Positions 9,801 through 16,674 of a stretch of 64,000 nucleotides of DNA are shown here, in pieces. A program made the position numbers and the translations under genes. The stretch is taken from assembly GCA_041390825.1 (NCBI GenBank), contig JAWKPF010000008.1, positions 132,100 through 196,099 on the forward strand. Reading direction: 5' to 3'. The DNA comes from Thermomicrobiales bacterium. GTDB lineage: Bacteria; Chloroflexota; Chloroflexia; Thermomicrobiales; UBA6265. The notes beneath the pieces are model-generated. The model was not told where the DNA came from. It made no database searches and saw only the letters and a list, made by a program, of their open reading frames with translations. Numbering within the stretch: position 1 is the stretch's first letter; each line of letters begins with the position of its first letter.

Positions 9801-12318
9801 TTGCGACAACGACGGGGTCGACCAGAACACGACCGTTGGCGTGATCCTTCTCACCGAGCTTGGCGAAGGGGACTACACCGTTTCGGAAACCCAGGCGCCT
9901 GCGGGCTACGATCCGGCTCCGGATCAGATCGCCACGGTGCTTGGCGGGCTCAAGACTTCGATCACCTTCAAGGATCCGAAGTCGAACACCCCGGGCGAGC
10001 TGACGATCCTCAAGATCGACAACTACGGCGATCCGATTCTGGGCACCTGTTTCTCGCTCCGTCAGGGCAACAGCACGGTCTACGGACCGGTCTGCGACGC
10101 CGACGACGGTTCGAACGACGGGCAAATAACATTCACCAATGTCACGCCGGGCAACTACACCCTGCGCGAGACGACCACGGCCGGGCCGGACTGGCAGCCG
10201 ATCAACGATATCGCGGTGACGGTCCATGCAGGCGTGAATCCGGACCTGCCGGTGGTCAATACCCTCAAGACCGGTAGCGTTCGCATCACCAAGCAGAACC
10301 AGAACGGCACCCAGACGCTGGGTGGGTCCTGCTTCGGTCTCGATCGTGGCAACGGGCTCGAGTTCGTCACCTGCGACAACCAGCCGGGCGATGCCGACCC
10401 AGCGGTGGGCATCATCCTGATCAACAACGTTCCGCCGGGCGCCTATGAGCTCGTCGAAACGCAGGCGCCTCCGGGCTACGACGTTGGCCCGAACGCCGAT
10501 ATTGCGGTCGACCCGGCCAAGGTTACGCAGGTTGCGGTGCGCAATACTCCGTCCGCCCCGCCGACCGATGTGGGCAACCTGACGATCCAGAAGAAGGATC
10601 AGAAGGGCGCGGCCCTGGCGGGCGCCTGCTTCGTCCTCAAGCAGGGCAACGTGACCAAGTACGGTCCGGTCTGTGATGAAGACGACGGAGCGAGCGATGG
10701 AACCATCACGTTCACCGGTGTGGGCGTGGGTGATTACGGCATCGTCGAGACGCGCAAGCCCTCGGCCGACTACCAGACCCCGCCGACGACCTATGTGACC
10801 ATCACCAAGAACCAGACCAAGACCGTCACGATCACGAACGTGCTGCGGCCGGGCCTGATTCAGATCACGAAGGTCGATCAGAAGGGGCATCCGCTCACGA
10901 ATGCTTGCTTCAAGATCACACCGGGCAACTTCGCGGTCCAGTGCACCGACGGTTCTGGCACGGTGGTCTTCCAGAATCTGCCGCCGGGTGTCTACACCGT
11001 CACCGAGACAAAGGCGCCGTATGGCTATCAGCTGGCGCCGGCCGTCACGAACGTTGTGGTCAATCCTGGCCTGACGACGCCGCTGACGATCGTGAACAAG
11101 CTGCTGCCGCCGCCGCCGGATGCAGGCTCGATCAAGTTGATCAAGTTCTACTGCCCGCAGACGTCGAATGCGGAGACATGGACTGTCTACGATTCGTCCG
11201 ACTCGGTGCAGACGCCGCTGGCGCTGACTGCCAACTGCAAGAAGGGCGATGCGACCTTCACGCTGAGCCGCAAGGACGGCACTGGCACACCGATCACCTT
11301 CAGCACCGGACAGGATGGCGAGGCGCACCTGACGCTTCAGTCGGGTGTCTACATCCTGACGGAGAAGGGGACCGGGACCAAGGTCGAGGTGACCGTCTAC
11401 GTCGGTCAGCAGACGACCGTGGTGGTGTTGAACTACGTCAAGCCGCCGAAACCGGCTCCGGTCACCGTCGAGGTGCGCAAGTTCACCTGCGATCCGGGCT
11501 TCAAGGGCCAGTTCTATCTCGACTTCATCAATGCCTGCGGCTCGGCCAGCGCCTTGACCAACGGTGTGGAGGTCCGTCTGAGTGGCGTGTCGATCAACCA
11601 GACCCGCTACACCGGCGACACCGGAGTTCAGGGGTTGACCCGGTTCACGCAGCTTCCGGCAGGGAACTACTCGCTGCAGGAGAAGACGCCGGAAGGAACC
11701 TCCGTTTACGTCTGGTGCGGTGTTCGGCTCGATAGTTACGAGTTCGGCGCCATCGGCAGCATCATCAACTTCCCGCTCGAGAGCGGCCAGACGATGTACT
11801 GCGCCTACTTCAATGTGCCGGATGTGGTGACCGATACGACCGGCACCATCGTGGTCGAGAAGTACGGTTGCGCGCTGCCGGCGGTGAAGCGCCCGGCGAA
11901 CTTCGATTGGTTCGCCAACTGCGCGCCGCAAACCACCGGCGTCCGCTTCACCATCTCGAAGCTGGTCGATGGGCAGTACGTCCCGACGCTCGCAGGTGTG
12001 ACGGATGTGAACGGTCAGCTCAAGTTCCCGAATCTCGCGCCGGGAACCTACAAGCTGCAGGAAGTCGGCGCCGACTGGTGCCACGCTGAGTCCGACGCGG
12101 TCAACGCCCAGGGCGACGTGGTGGTCACCGCTGGCAAGCGCTCGACGGTCTGGATCTTCAATTGCATCCCGACCAACCAGCCGCCGAACACCGGCGTTGG
12201 CTCGACTGCCGGAATCGTCCTGCCGGGCCTGGCTCCTCCGGGAGCTGGCTCGGGGGCGATCCTGCCGAGCGGGATCGCGCTGGAGTACCACCGTCGCTTC
12301 GTGGCCATTTTCGGCTAG
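3841..12318 (+). CDS. Giant secreted protein with about 25 SpaA/Cna-B-like repeats
   Basis: A 2825-aa secreted protein. The start is ATG at 3841, with GGAGG at 3830-3834 six bases upstream; ATG at 3811 (GGGGAAG before it) is the alternative. A basic N-terminus is followed by a signal peptide ending near QQVAAAP. The body is about 25 prealbumin-like (SpaA/Cna-B) domains of 85-100 aa. Each of the first 22 has a GACF or GACY Cys and a second Cys in VCDN/QCDD, then an acidic loop, a D/N-Y-T-V strand and a TETQAPEGY-type segment. Pro/Thr/Glu-rich linkers break the array at several points. Three divergent repeats end the protein, followed by PPNTG, a weakly hydrophobic stretch and HRRF. The role is probably a stalk or adhesin. 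No sortase or pilin partner is in the window. Confidence 0.9.
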   Translation: MRARSSRSTTLSAASSRPGPNPKPPGAGRGRAFSFLTVLMLVLGMLVPFSMVQQVAAAPVGDPDLAVEGEALQGGPPPLQGVFAVTIGGDVANVVGPVSLGNQGNGVWQGTAPLPPGSYGFSVIVSTNDGDVNAGNSQVNVTDDAAGAVFEFDANTGQISSGPLLVTLNTDYGVFNMVGDGGGNFVSNFDASPFSPVNVETALNGVPTGSTAQPVAGNEGRVRVVSDANGNILQAGGVDTGQLQVFKTDDEGNPQAGACFAVSGGGGVASQACDSSDGSLDGSTTLYFPNGIPGGGNLVETFTPDGQDAADPQQIGLSPGFNQAQAFVEGAGGGGGADLDEPGDEPIGDQPDQPDQPDQPVGPTTATIQFISVDQNGSILPGACFSIDGVGQQCDDDFDGVVTFSNVPLGSYNISSTQAPQGYQNIQPTQINVQGDQQFNVPFQQQAPQTGTIAVTTIDENGNELPGVCYNLSQFGQQCDGDDPDNVMTQTDVPAGNYTIELIVPDGYQAVGQPQQQITVQPGQTASVQFQVQTAAPTTFSVSITTVDQNGSVLAGACYQIDGVGQQCDDDFDGVTTFTGVNAGAYNIFQTQAPEGFELASPQQVDVQSDQQLVFANQPTVVEPEATETSEVPVEPTEEPTEQVAPSEGFTIGLVALDPDNNIVPGACYSLDNGPEQCDDDGDGAVTFTGVAAGNHVATMTQAPAGFQNVGALGVDVTGDQQFAVRLTPSEEPGEGTGTIAASVIDENGVAIPGACFEIVGIDQDCDGDDDDAIMTQPDVPVGAYTVNLIVPDGYTAVGPTSQQATVTADQITNVQFQVTSQAEAPTDTPTEEAVEPSPTEESVEPSPTEETGVIPSEGFGAIQVVVTDDGFPILGACVAYSGPANGEVCDGDPNDADPNQASILIQDLPAGQYQVGMPNPPSGFDPAAPQTVLVSDGQVQNVVLQTGGEVAPPAEPTETPTEIVPPTETPVPTETPTPEPTTGDLVITTTDENGSPLPGACYSLNGSAPICDNGEGDADPAVGSIRVVDVSAGDVTVTETQAPEGFLASDPQTVSVPAGGETAAQFVNAVAPPPTGSFRVVKRNEDGNRIGGSCWTLTGAESFGPYCDNDASDIDARDGVIEVENIPVGDYTLSETTTPEGYLAVADQAITITEGERTGISLIDETAAGSLVITKTDDQGVALGGACFTVGDVNVCDDGDGDTANTTPGTIQIDGLKPGDYDVTETQAPDGYVASADPVSITVTAGEQATATFQNSRETGSVQITKVDAADASTTLGGACFTVAGQSVCDNGEGDGDSADGVILISGVPVGPQTVTETQAPEGFSAGQDTNVEVTANETAAVTVGNEKQAGTLQIVKVDAADGATTLGGACFSLNDGEPICDNGEGDTDSNSGSIVIENLAPGDYTVTETQAPEGYAASGDPQAATVSADETTTLTFQNAVAQGQIRILKVDQDGGASLGGACFTIDDGLPVCDNNTGDLDPAEGVILVDATAGERTVTEVTAPEGYDPVLSPQTVAVANGETAEVTFANSAFTGSVRITKTDNSTQQPLGGACFTLQDAEGNTVGPVCDNGEGDSDPAEGIIVLQGVTAGTYDVLESTTPEGYVAPEGAVATGVQVTSGQAAEVEVGNEPVDVPTPTPLPAGSLLIDKVDENGQALAGACFQLLGSTNVGPVCDNGAADTDPAEGKIGIANIPAGDYTLTETQAPAGFSQAASQNVTIAVGETLDVQVVNVASTPAVGMLVINVTDDAGNALGGACFTYGGTNICDNGIGDENPAPGVIQVSGVAVGDYQVVQTVAPTGFQIADAQATSITADQTSVLDFVQTAAEPETGGLQIDLTDDEGNPVEGACISVTPSSNVTGGESIVLCDGGEEDTNPAPGVLVVEDLPVGTWTVSQASIPGEESAQVAGIDFKVQPLQGDVASAAAISSNSKTVTVKANVIVIVIIIIIVNPPTEGSLQIVKRAQDTNLLQGGACFRVTGQGNDIEVCDNDGVDQNTTVGVILLTELGEGDYTVSETQAPAGYDPAPDQIATVLGGLKTSITFKDPKSNTPGELTILKIDNYGDPILGTCFSLRQGNSTVYGPVCDADDGSNDGQITFTNVTPGNYTLRETTTAGPDWQPINDIAVTVHAGVNPDLPVVNTLKTGSVRITKQNQNGTQTLGGSCFGLDRGNGLEFVTCDNQPGDADPAVGIILINNVPPGAYELVETQAPPGYDVGPNADIAVDPAKVTQVAVRNTPSAPPTDVGNLTIQKKDQKGAALAGACFVLKQGNVTKYGPVCDEDDGASDGTITFTGVGVGDYGIVETRKPSADYQTPPTTYVTITKNQTKTVTITNVLRPGLIQITKVDQKGHPLTNACFKITPGNFAVQCTDGSGTVVFQNLPPGVYTVTETKAPYGYQLAPAVTNVVVNPGLTTPLTIVNKLLPPPPDAGSIKLIKFYCPQTSNAETWTVYDSSDSVQTPLALTANCKKGDATFTLSRKDGTGTPITFSTGQDGEAHLTLQSGVYILTEKGTGTKVEVTVYVGQQTTVVVLNYVKPPKPAPVTVEVRKFTCDPGFKGQFYLDFINACGSASALTNGVEVRLSGVSINQTRYTGDTGVQGLTRFTQLPAGNYSLQEKTPEGTSVYVWCGVRLDSYEFGAIGSIINFPLESGQTMYCAYFNVPDVVTDTTGTIVVEKYGCALPAVKRPANFDWFANCAPQTTGVRFTISKLVDGQYVPTLAGVTDVNGQLKFPNLAPGTYKLQEVGADWCHAESDAVNAQGDVVVTAGKRSTVWIFNCIPTNQPPNTGVGSTAGIVLPGLAPPGAGSGAILPSGIALEYHRRFVAIFG
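4561..11460 (+). repeat. Tandem Cys-paired SpaA-like domain array (protein-level repeats)
   Basis: Domain starts seen at about 4561, 4933, 5191, 5452, 5785, 6052, 6421, 6790, 7069, 7348, 7621, 7891, 8173, 8446, 8770, 9058, 9334, 9706, 9994, 10273, 10573 and 10852, with Cys-variant domains from about 11128, 11461 and 11842. Repeats are diverged at DNA level. Thr/Pro/Glu linkers lie around 5700-5785, 6310-6415 and 6690-6785. A short DNA tandem (codons for PDQ repeated) is at 4890-4920. Confidence 0.85.
9658..9690 (+). repeat. Val/Ile homopolymer tract inside the giant protein
   Basis: GTC/ATC/GTG codons encode VIVIVIIIIIV between repeats 17 and 18. DNA is a near-perfect ATC trinucleotide run. 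It is flanked by KTVTVKAN and NPP. Confidence 0.9.
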
Positions 12319-12336
12319 GCCAGCGATCGCAACGTT

Positions 12337-12377
12337 CTCGAACAACGCCGGGGTCTCACCGCCCCGGCGTTGTCGAG
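12337..12377 (+). terminator. Hairpin terminator after the giant gene
   Basis: Perfect 12-bp stem (12342-12353 with 12362-12373, arms ACAACGCCGGGG/CCCCGGCGTTGT) extended by CTCG/CGAG with one bulged base; loop of 8. No strong U tract follows, so termination efficiency is uncertain. The next 230 bases to 12610 hold no gene. Confidence 0.65.
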
Positions 12378-12610
12378 TCCAGAGGCATCGGCATTCCGGA
12401 GAACCGCTGGTGACTCTCTGCCAACAAAGCTCGACCTGAGCTCGATTTGCATAGATGCGGTGTACGTATGGGTGGTCGCCGGGGAAAGCGCGCGCGTATG
12501 CTAGAACGCGTGTGGCATGGATCGGATGAAGTCCGATCCCGATTTCAGATGGACAAGCAGGGTTCGGCGCCAGGTAAACGGCAGCTGTGCCCGGAATGGG
12601 ATCGGTAGGC

Positions 12611-14941
12611 ATGGGTTTCGACACGATCTGGAGTCGAACGTCACTGCGTAGAAGCATGTCGTTGCTGCTGATGACGTTGCTCGTCATCTCCGGAATCAGC
12701 GCATCGGTCAGACCGGCGCCGATCGCCGCGCAGGAGCCCCAGCAAATTCCCTATGGAAATGTCATCGTCGTCTTGCAGGACGGCGTCGATCCGTCGCTGT
12801 TCGCCTCGGCATCGGGCGTTTCGCCGGCGTTCGTCTATGACACGCTCATCACCGGGTTCGCGGCTGATCTGACCGAAGAGGCGGCACGACGGTTGGCGCA
12901 AGTGCCGCAGGTGAGCGGGATCTTTCCCGATCTGCCCGTCGATCCGACCGCGCAAATCATTCCCACCGGCATCGAGCGGGTCAACGCTCCCCGGAATGCC
13001 TTTTTCCCGTTTACCAACGGTTCTGGCGGATCGGTCGGCGGCACGGTCGCCGTGGTCGATTCGGGAGTCGCCCTGCTCTCAGATCTCAACGTCGTTGGGG
13101 GGTACAACTGCACGTCGCCCGATACGACTGATTGGACCGATGGCTTCGGCCATGGCACCCATGTCGCCGGAACACTTGGCGCGATCAACAACACGGACGG
13201 CGTGGTTGGCGTGGCGCCGGGTGTGGGCATCTTCTCCGCGCGCATGCTCAATTCGGGCGGGAGCGGCAGCCAGTCGCAGCTCGTCTGCGCGTTGGAGGCT
13301 GTCGCGAACCAGGGCGGAATCAGTGTCGCCAACCTGAGCTTGACCACGAATGATTCCACCCCTGGTACGTGCGGCGTCAACGCATCGGCGCTGCACCAGG
13401 CAATTTGCAACCTGGTGGCCGGCGGAACCTCGGTCGTGGTTGCTGCGGGGAACTTCGGTCTGGAAGTGGCGGCAACGACCATGGCCGGGTATCCCGAGGT
13501 CATCTCGGTATCCGCGTTCCAGGATTTCGATGGTCGTCCGGGTGGACTGAGCTCGACCCTATGCGCCTCGGGTTCCGTCGATGACACCTTCTGGGCAAGC
13601 AGTAACTGGGGTTCCCTGGTCGACATCATGGGACCAGGCGTCTGCATCCGTTCCTATAACCAGAGTGGCACGCAGGTGTATCGCAGCGGCACCAGCATGG
13701 CGACGCCGCATGTGTCGGGCGCTTTGGCGCTCTACTACGCGGCGAATCCAGGAGCGTCGGTGAGCGCTGCCCGCAGTTGGTTGCTTGGCACGGCCGCGAT
13801 CTCCCAGGCTGCGGCAGGGGTTTCTGGTGGGAAGTCGGGCGAGCCGGTCCTCAGTCTCGGGGACGACTTGCCGACGCCAACTCCGACAGCAACGCGGACT
13901 GCCACTGCAACGCGGACGCCGACATTGACTTCGACGCCGTCCAGCACGTCCACGGCAACGGCAACCGCCTCGGTGACGAATACGGCCACTGCAACCATGA
14001 CACCGTCGAACACCGTCACGGCGTCGGCAACCGCAACGCCCTCCAGCACCTTTACGGCGACGTCAACGGCCACTGTGACCAGTACCGTCACGGCGACCAG
14101 AACGCGGACGGCAACGCAGACACCATCGAACACCGCGACTGCGACGGCCACTGGCGCAACCTCGACCCCGACGGCTACCGCCACGCGCACACCATCGGTC
14201 ACTCCGACTCCGCCGTCTGGTCTCGGCCCTGGAGCGGTGGGGCAAACCACGTCCAGCTTGAACTTGCGGTCGGGGCCGTCGACGGGCTACCCGGTGATCG
14301 CCGTGCTGCCAAAGAACACGCAGGTGCTGGTGACCGGGTACTCTGTCAACTCCGGAGCCTATGTCTTCATTCCGGTTTCCACCAGCTACGGTGACGGTTG
14401 GGTGGCGTCGGAGTACGTCACGCTCGTCGGCACTGCCACTCCGACCAGAACCTCGACCACGACCAGTACCGTGACATCGACGCGCACGATCACAGCGACA
14501 CCGTCTGCCACCACGCCCGGCGGAACCGCGACCCATACACCGACCGCCAGTGCCACCCGCACCGCTACGACTGCGGGCGGGTTCCCGATCGGGAGCGCCG
14601 TGCGCACGACTGCTTCGATCAACCTGCGCACCGGGCCAGGAACCGGGTTCAGCATTATCACCGTGCTTTCGAGCAATTCGTATGGAACTGTGCTCGACGG
14701 ACCGGTCCCTAGTGGTGGCTTACAGTGGTACCAGGTCGATATGGGGAGCAAGGGCACCGGCTGGGTGGCCGGGAACTACCTGGCGCTTGTTTCCGGGGTT
14801 ACCACGACACCCACGCGTACACCAACACGCACTCCGACGGTCACACAGACCACCGTGAGCGGCGGATTCCCCGCCGGAAGCACCGTGCGCACGACCGCAG
14901 GTGTGAACATGCGCCAGGGACCCGGAACCGGGTACTGGTGA
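12611..14941 (+). CDS. Subtilisin-like S8 serine protease with SH3 domains (interrupted frame)
   Basis: A 776-aa frame that ends at an in-frame TGA (14939-14941) inside its third SH3 domain. From ATG 12611: signal peptide to about APIAAQ (residue 41), an inhibitor-I9-like propeptide to about 115, then an S8 catalytic domain with Asp150 (VAVVDSG), His181 (HGTHVAGT) and Ser362 (GTSMATPH). A Thr/Ala-rich linker (about 420-530) leads to SH3b domains at about 535-605 and 660-725, separated by a second Thr-rich linker. The same frame continues to 15760 with the rest of SH3 number three and a discoidin-like domain, so the intact product was probably about 1050 aa. Start is uncertain (ATG 12596 and GTG 12587 also possible; no good SD). 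It is likely a secreted wall-associated protease. Confidence 0.8.
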   Translation: MGFDTIWSRTSLRRSMSLLLMTLLVISGISASVRPAPIAAQEPQQIPYGNVIVVLQDGVDPSLFASASGVSPAFVYDTLITGFAADLTEEAARRLAQVPQVSGIFPDLPVDPTAQIIPTGIERVNAPRNAFFPFTNGSGGSVGGTVAVVDSGVALLSDLNVVGGYNCTSPDTTDWTDGFGHGTHVAGTLGAINNTDGVVGVAPGVGIFSARMLNSGGSGSQSQLVCALEAVANQGGISVANLSLTTNDSTPGTCGVNASALHQAICNLVAGGTSVVVAAGNFGLEVAATTMAGYPEVISVSAFQDFDGRPGGLSSTLCASGSVDDTFWASSNWGSLVDIMGPGVCIRSYNQSGTQVYRSGTSMATPHVSGALALYYAANPGASVSAARSWLLGTAAISQAAAGVSGGKSGEPVLSLGDDLPTPTPTATRTATATRTPTLTSTPSSTSTATATASVTNTATATMTPSNTVTASATATPSSTFTATSTATVTSTVTATRTRTATQTPSNTATATATGATSTPTATATRTPSVTPTPPSGLGPGAVGQTTSSLNLRSGPSTGYPVIAVLPKNTQVLVTGYSVNSGAYVFIPVSTSYGDGWVASEYVTLVGTATPTRTSTTTSTVTSTRTITATPSATTPGGTATHTPTASATRTATTAGGFPIGSAVRTTASINLRTGPGTGFSIITVLSSNSYGTVLDGPVPSGGLQWYQVDMGSKGTGWVAGNYLALVSGVTTTPTRTPTRTPTVTQTTVSGGFPAGSTVRTTAGVNMRQGPGTGYW

Positions 14942-15760
14942 TTACCGTTCACAAAACACCAGTTGCATGCGGCCTGTCCGACCCCGGCCAACGGCTACCA
15001 GTGGTACCGGCTGAGCTGCTCAGGGTACGGGACTGGATATGTGGCCGGAGAGTACCTGTCCCAGGTTTCCGCCTCGGCCGTGGACACTGAGACGTCGACA
15101 TCAGTTCCATCTACCGCCACGACGGTTCCGACTGTGGTCGAGACGGCCACAGAAACGGTCGTGGTCATCTCACCGGAAGCGGAAACCGAAACCCCGTTCC
15201 CGACCGAGACAGCGACCGAAGAGATCGTGGTCATGCCGCCGTCAGTGGAAACAGAGACTCCCGTCCCACCCGAAGCGACGACAGAGATCGATCTCGGGCC
15301 ACCGCCAGCCTCACCGGGCATTCAGGAACCGGAGGTGCTGGAAACGCCCACCGACATTCCGGTCACTGAACCGCAACCGCTGACAATTGCCCGCATCCAG
15401 CGGAGCGAGGGCTCGAGCGCCGGTCAGGTGTTGGTCGATCATGATGCAGGTACAGTCTGGTCGACAGATGGATCGGCTGTGGTGCCGCTTGCAGCCTTCA
15501 TCGTCGATCTCGACGCGCCCCAGTACGTCAGTGTCGTCCGTTGGCAGGTGGGAGCGGAAGGGCTGGCGGGCACGCTCTACGTCTCGGTTTCGACCGATAA
15601 CGAGAACTGGACCGACCTCACCTTCGACAGTATCGCCGCGCCCGGCGAATGGCAGGAGCTGGCGGTTGCCGCGGACGTTCAGTACATCCGCTTCGTCTTC
15701 GTCAACGATGACGGGCTACCCACGGCTGGAGGCATTGCCGAGGTGGAAGTCTGGCCGTAG
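14942..15760 (+). pseudogene. C-terminal remainder of the S8 protease: SH3 end plus discoidin-like domain
   Basis: Open frame in the same phase as 12611-14941, separated only by the TGA. It begins within an SH3b domain (CPTPANGYQWYRLSCSGYG, GYVAGEYL), followed by a Thr/Glu/Pro linker (ETATETVVVISPEAETE-like) and a terminal beta-sandwich from about 15380 (TIARIQRSEGSSAGQVLVDH ... WQELAVAADVQYIRFVF ... AEVEVWP) resembling F5/8 type C carbohydrate-binding domains. It has no start or RBS of its own: the TTG at 14963 lies inside the SH3 domain. Either the gene is broken, or the assembly has small indels near 14936-14960. Confidence 0.75.
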
Positions 15761-15786
15761 CGGAAAGCGATCTGACATCGATACGA

Positions 15787-15820
15787 AACGGGCGGCTCAA
15801 CCGAGCCGCCCGTTCTTGCT
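15787..15820 (+). terminator. Intrinsic terminator
   Basis: Perfect 12-bp stem (15787-15798 with 15803-15814, arm AACGGGCGGCTC), loop AACC, followed by CTTGCT. It sits 27 bases past the protease stop and also faces the opposing DinB-like gene. Confidence 0.75.
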
Positions 15821-15914
15821 ATATTCGCTCGTGTTCGTGCTGGCGGCCCTGTCCTCGGCGCCCGATGCTGGTCGACCCGTCAGGATACTGGCCGCGTGCG
15901 GTGCCGGGATGCGC

Positions 15915-16502
15915 CTAATCCTCGAAGCCGAAATCGGACGGCGCCGGCGGAAGTTCCACATCCTGCCCGATACGCTCCGAAAGCCACTCCTGGATGGCTG
16001 CGGCGTGGTCGATATGCACGTGCATCATCGAGAACCCAACCAATGCCGGTCCGATCGGATAGTCCGCAATCTGAGGATCGGTCTCGGCAAAGACGCCCGG
16101 TGTCAGCAGGCGATCGTCCGGGATTGCCTCCACCGCATGCTGCATGCGGTCGAGCAGTGAGAATGCCTCGGCGACGACCTCGCTCAGAGGCTTGGCGCGG
16201 CCCTGCTGCAGGAACCAGGCATTGATCTCATCCACCTCTTCTTCGGTGGTGTCAGTCAGTCTTGCCGGCCAGGGGGGTACCGGGGGTGCGCCATTGGCAG
16301 CAGCCTCCAGCCGGGCAACGGTCCATCGTCGCCAACCGTTGACATGCTCGATCACATCGCGAACGGTCCACTCCCCGTCGATAGGCTCATCACCGGTAAT
16401 CGGGCCGCCTTGCTCTGCCAGATCGACAACCGCGCGCCACCAGACGCGCTCGGTTTCGATCGACCGAATCACATCCATCTTTGTGACTGGTGGTTCGTTC
16501 AT
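15915..16502 (-). CDS. DinB/ClbS-like four-helix bundle protein
   Basis: About 195 aa. The sequence looks like the DinB superfamily (DfsB/ClbS/mycothiol-dependent): RVWWRAVVDLAEQGGPITGDEPIDGEWTVRDVIEHVNGW near the N-terminus, with the histidine in the DVIEHVNGW helix and a second His pair in SMMHVHIDHAAAIQEWL. Those histidines would form the typical metal site. ATG at 16502 is favoured because GGAG lies nine bases upstream; ATG 16517 is the longer alternative. The gene is divergent from recA, but no functional link should be assumed. Reaction is unknown. Confidence 0.7.
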   Translation of the reverse strand: MNEPPVTKMDVIRSIETERVWWRAVVDLAEQGGPITGDEPIDGEWTVRDVIEHVNGWRRWTVARLEAAANGAPPVPPWPARLTDTTEEEVDEINAWFLQQGRAKPLSEVVAEAFSLLDRMQHAVEAIPDDRLLTPGVFAETDPQIADYPIGPALVGFSMMHVHIDHAAAIQEWLSERIGQDVELPPAPSDFGFED

Positions 16503-16594
16503 CGTCGTGTACTCCATTGCAGCCGGTCACAGTATCCAGGGTCTCGAGGCCAGGGTATAGAATCGTGGACGATTTGCGCACGCTCCGCAAAGAT

Positions 16595-16622
16595 TTGATA
16601 GAATTAGAACAGAAATTCTAAT
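16595..16622 (+). promoter_or_regulatory. recA promoter
   Basis: TTGATA (5/6 to TTGACA) at 16595-16600, 16-base spacer, TCTAAT (5/6 to TATAAT) at 16617-16622. Predicted start near 16629 gives a leader of about 45 bases. A palindrome overlaps the spacer and -10. Confidence 0.7.
16599..16620. promoter_or_regulatory. Palindromic operator in recA promoter, candidate LexA box
   Basis: Inverted repeat TAGAATT-N8-AATTCTA (perfect 7-base arms), lying exactly between and over the -35 and -10 elements. This location is where LexA operators sit in SOS-controlled recA genes. The motif is not the Bacillus/Actinobacteria box (GAAC-N4-GTTC) nor the E. coli box, so the LexA assignment is inference. Confidence 0.55.
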
Positions 16623-16674
16623 CTTCTGCTGAGGCTCCAGCCGGATGCGGGGCCCGCTCCACAAAGGACACAAC

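Noticed and set aside
3841..12318. LPXTG-anchored protein call
   Set aside because: The C-terminus has PPNTG, not LPxTG, the hydrophobic stretch is weak and no sortase is nearby.
9607..12687. Antisense open frame of 1026 aa over the end of the giant gene
   Set aside because: Same reason: long mirror frames are expected over high-GC repeats with a restricted codon set; no domain or signal is visible.
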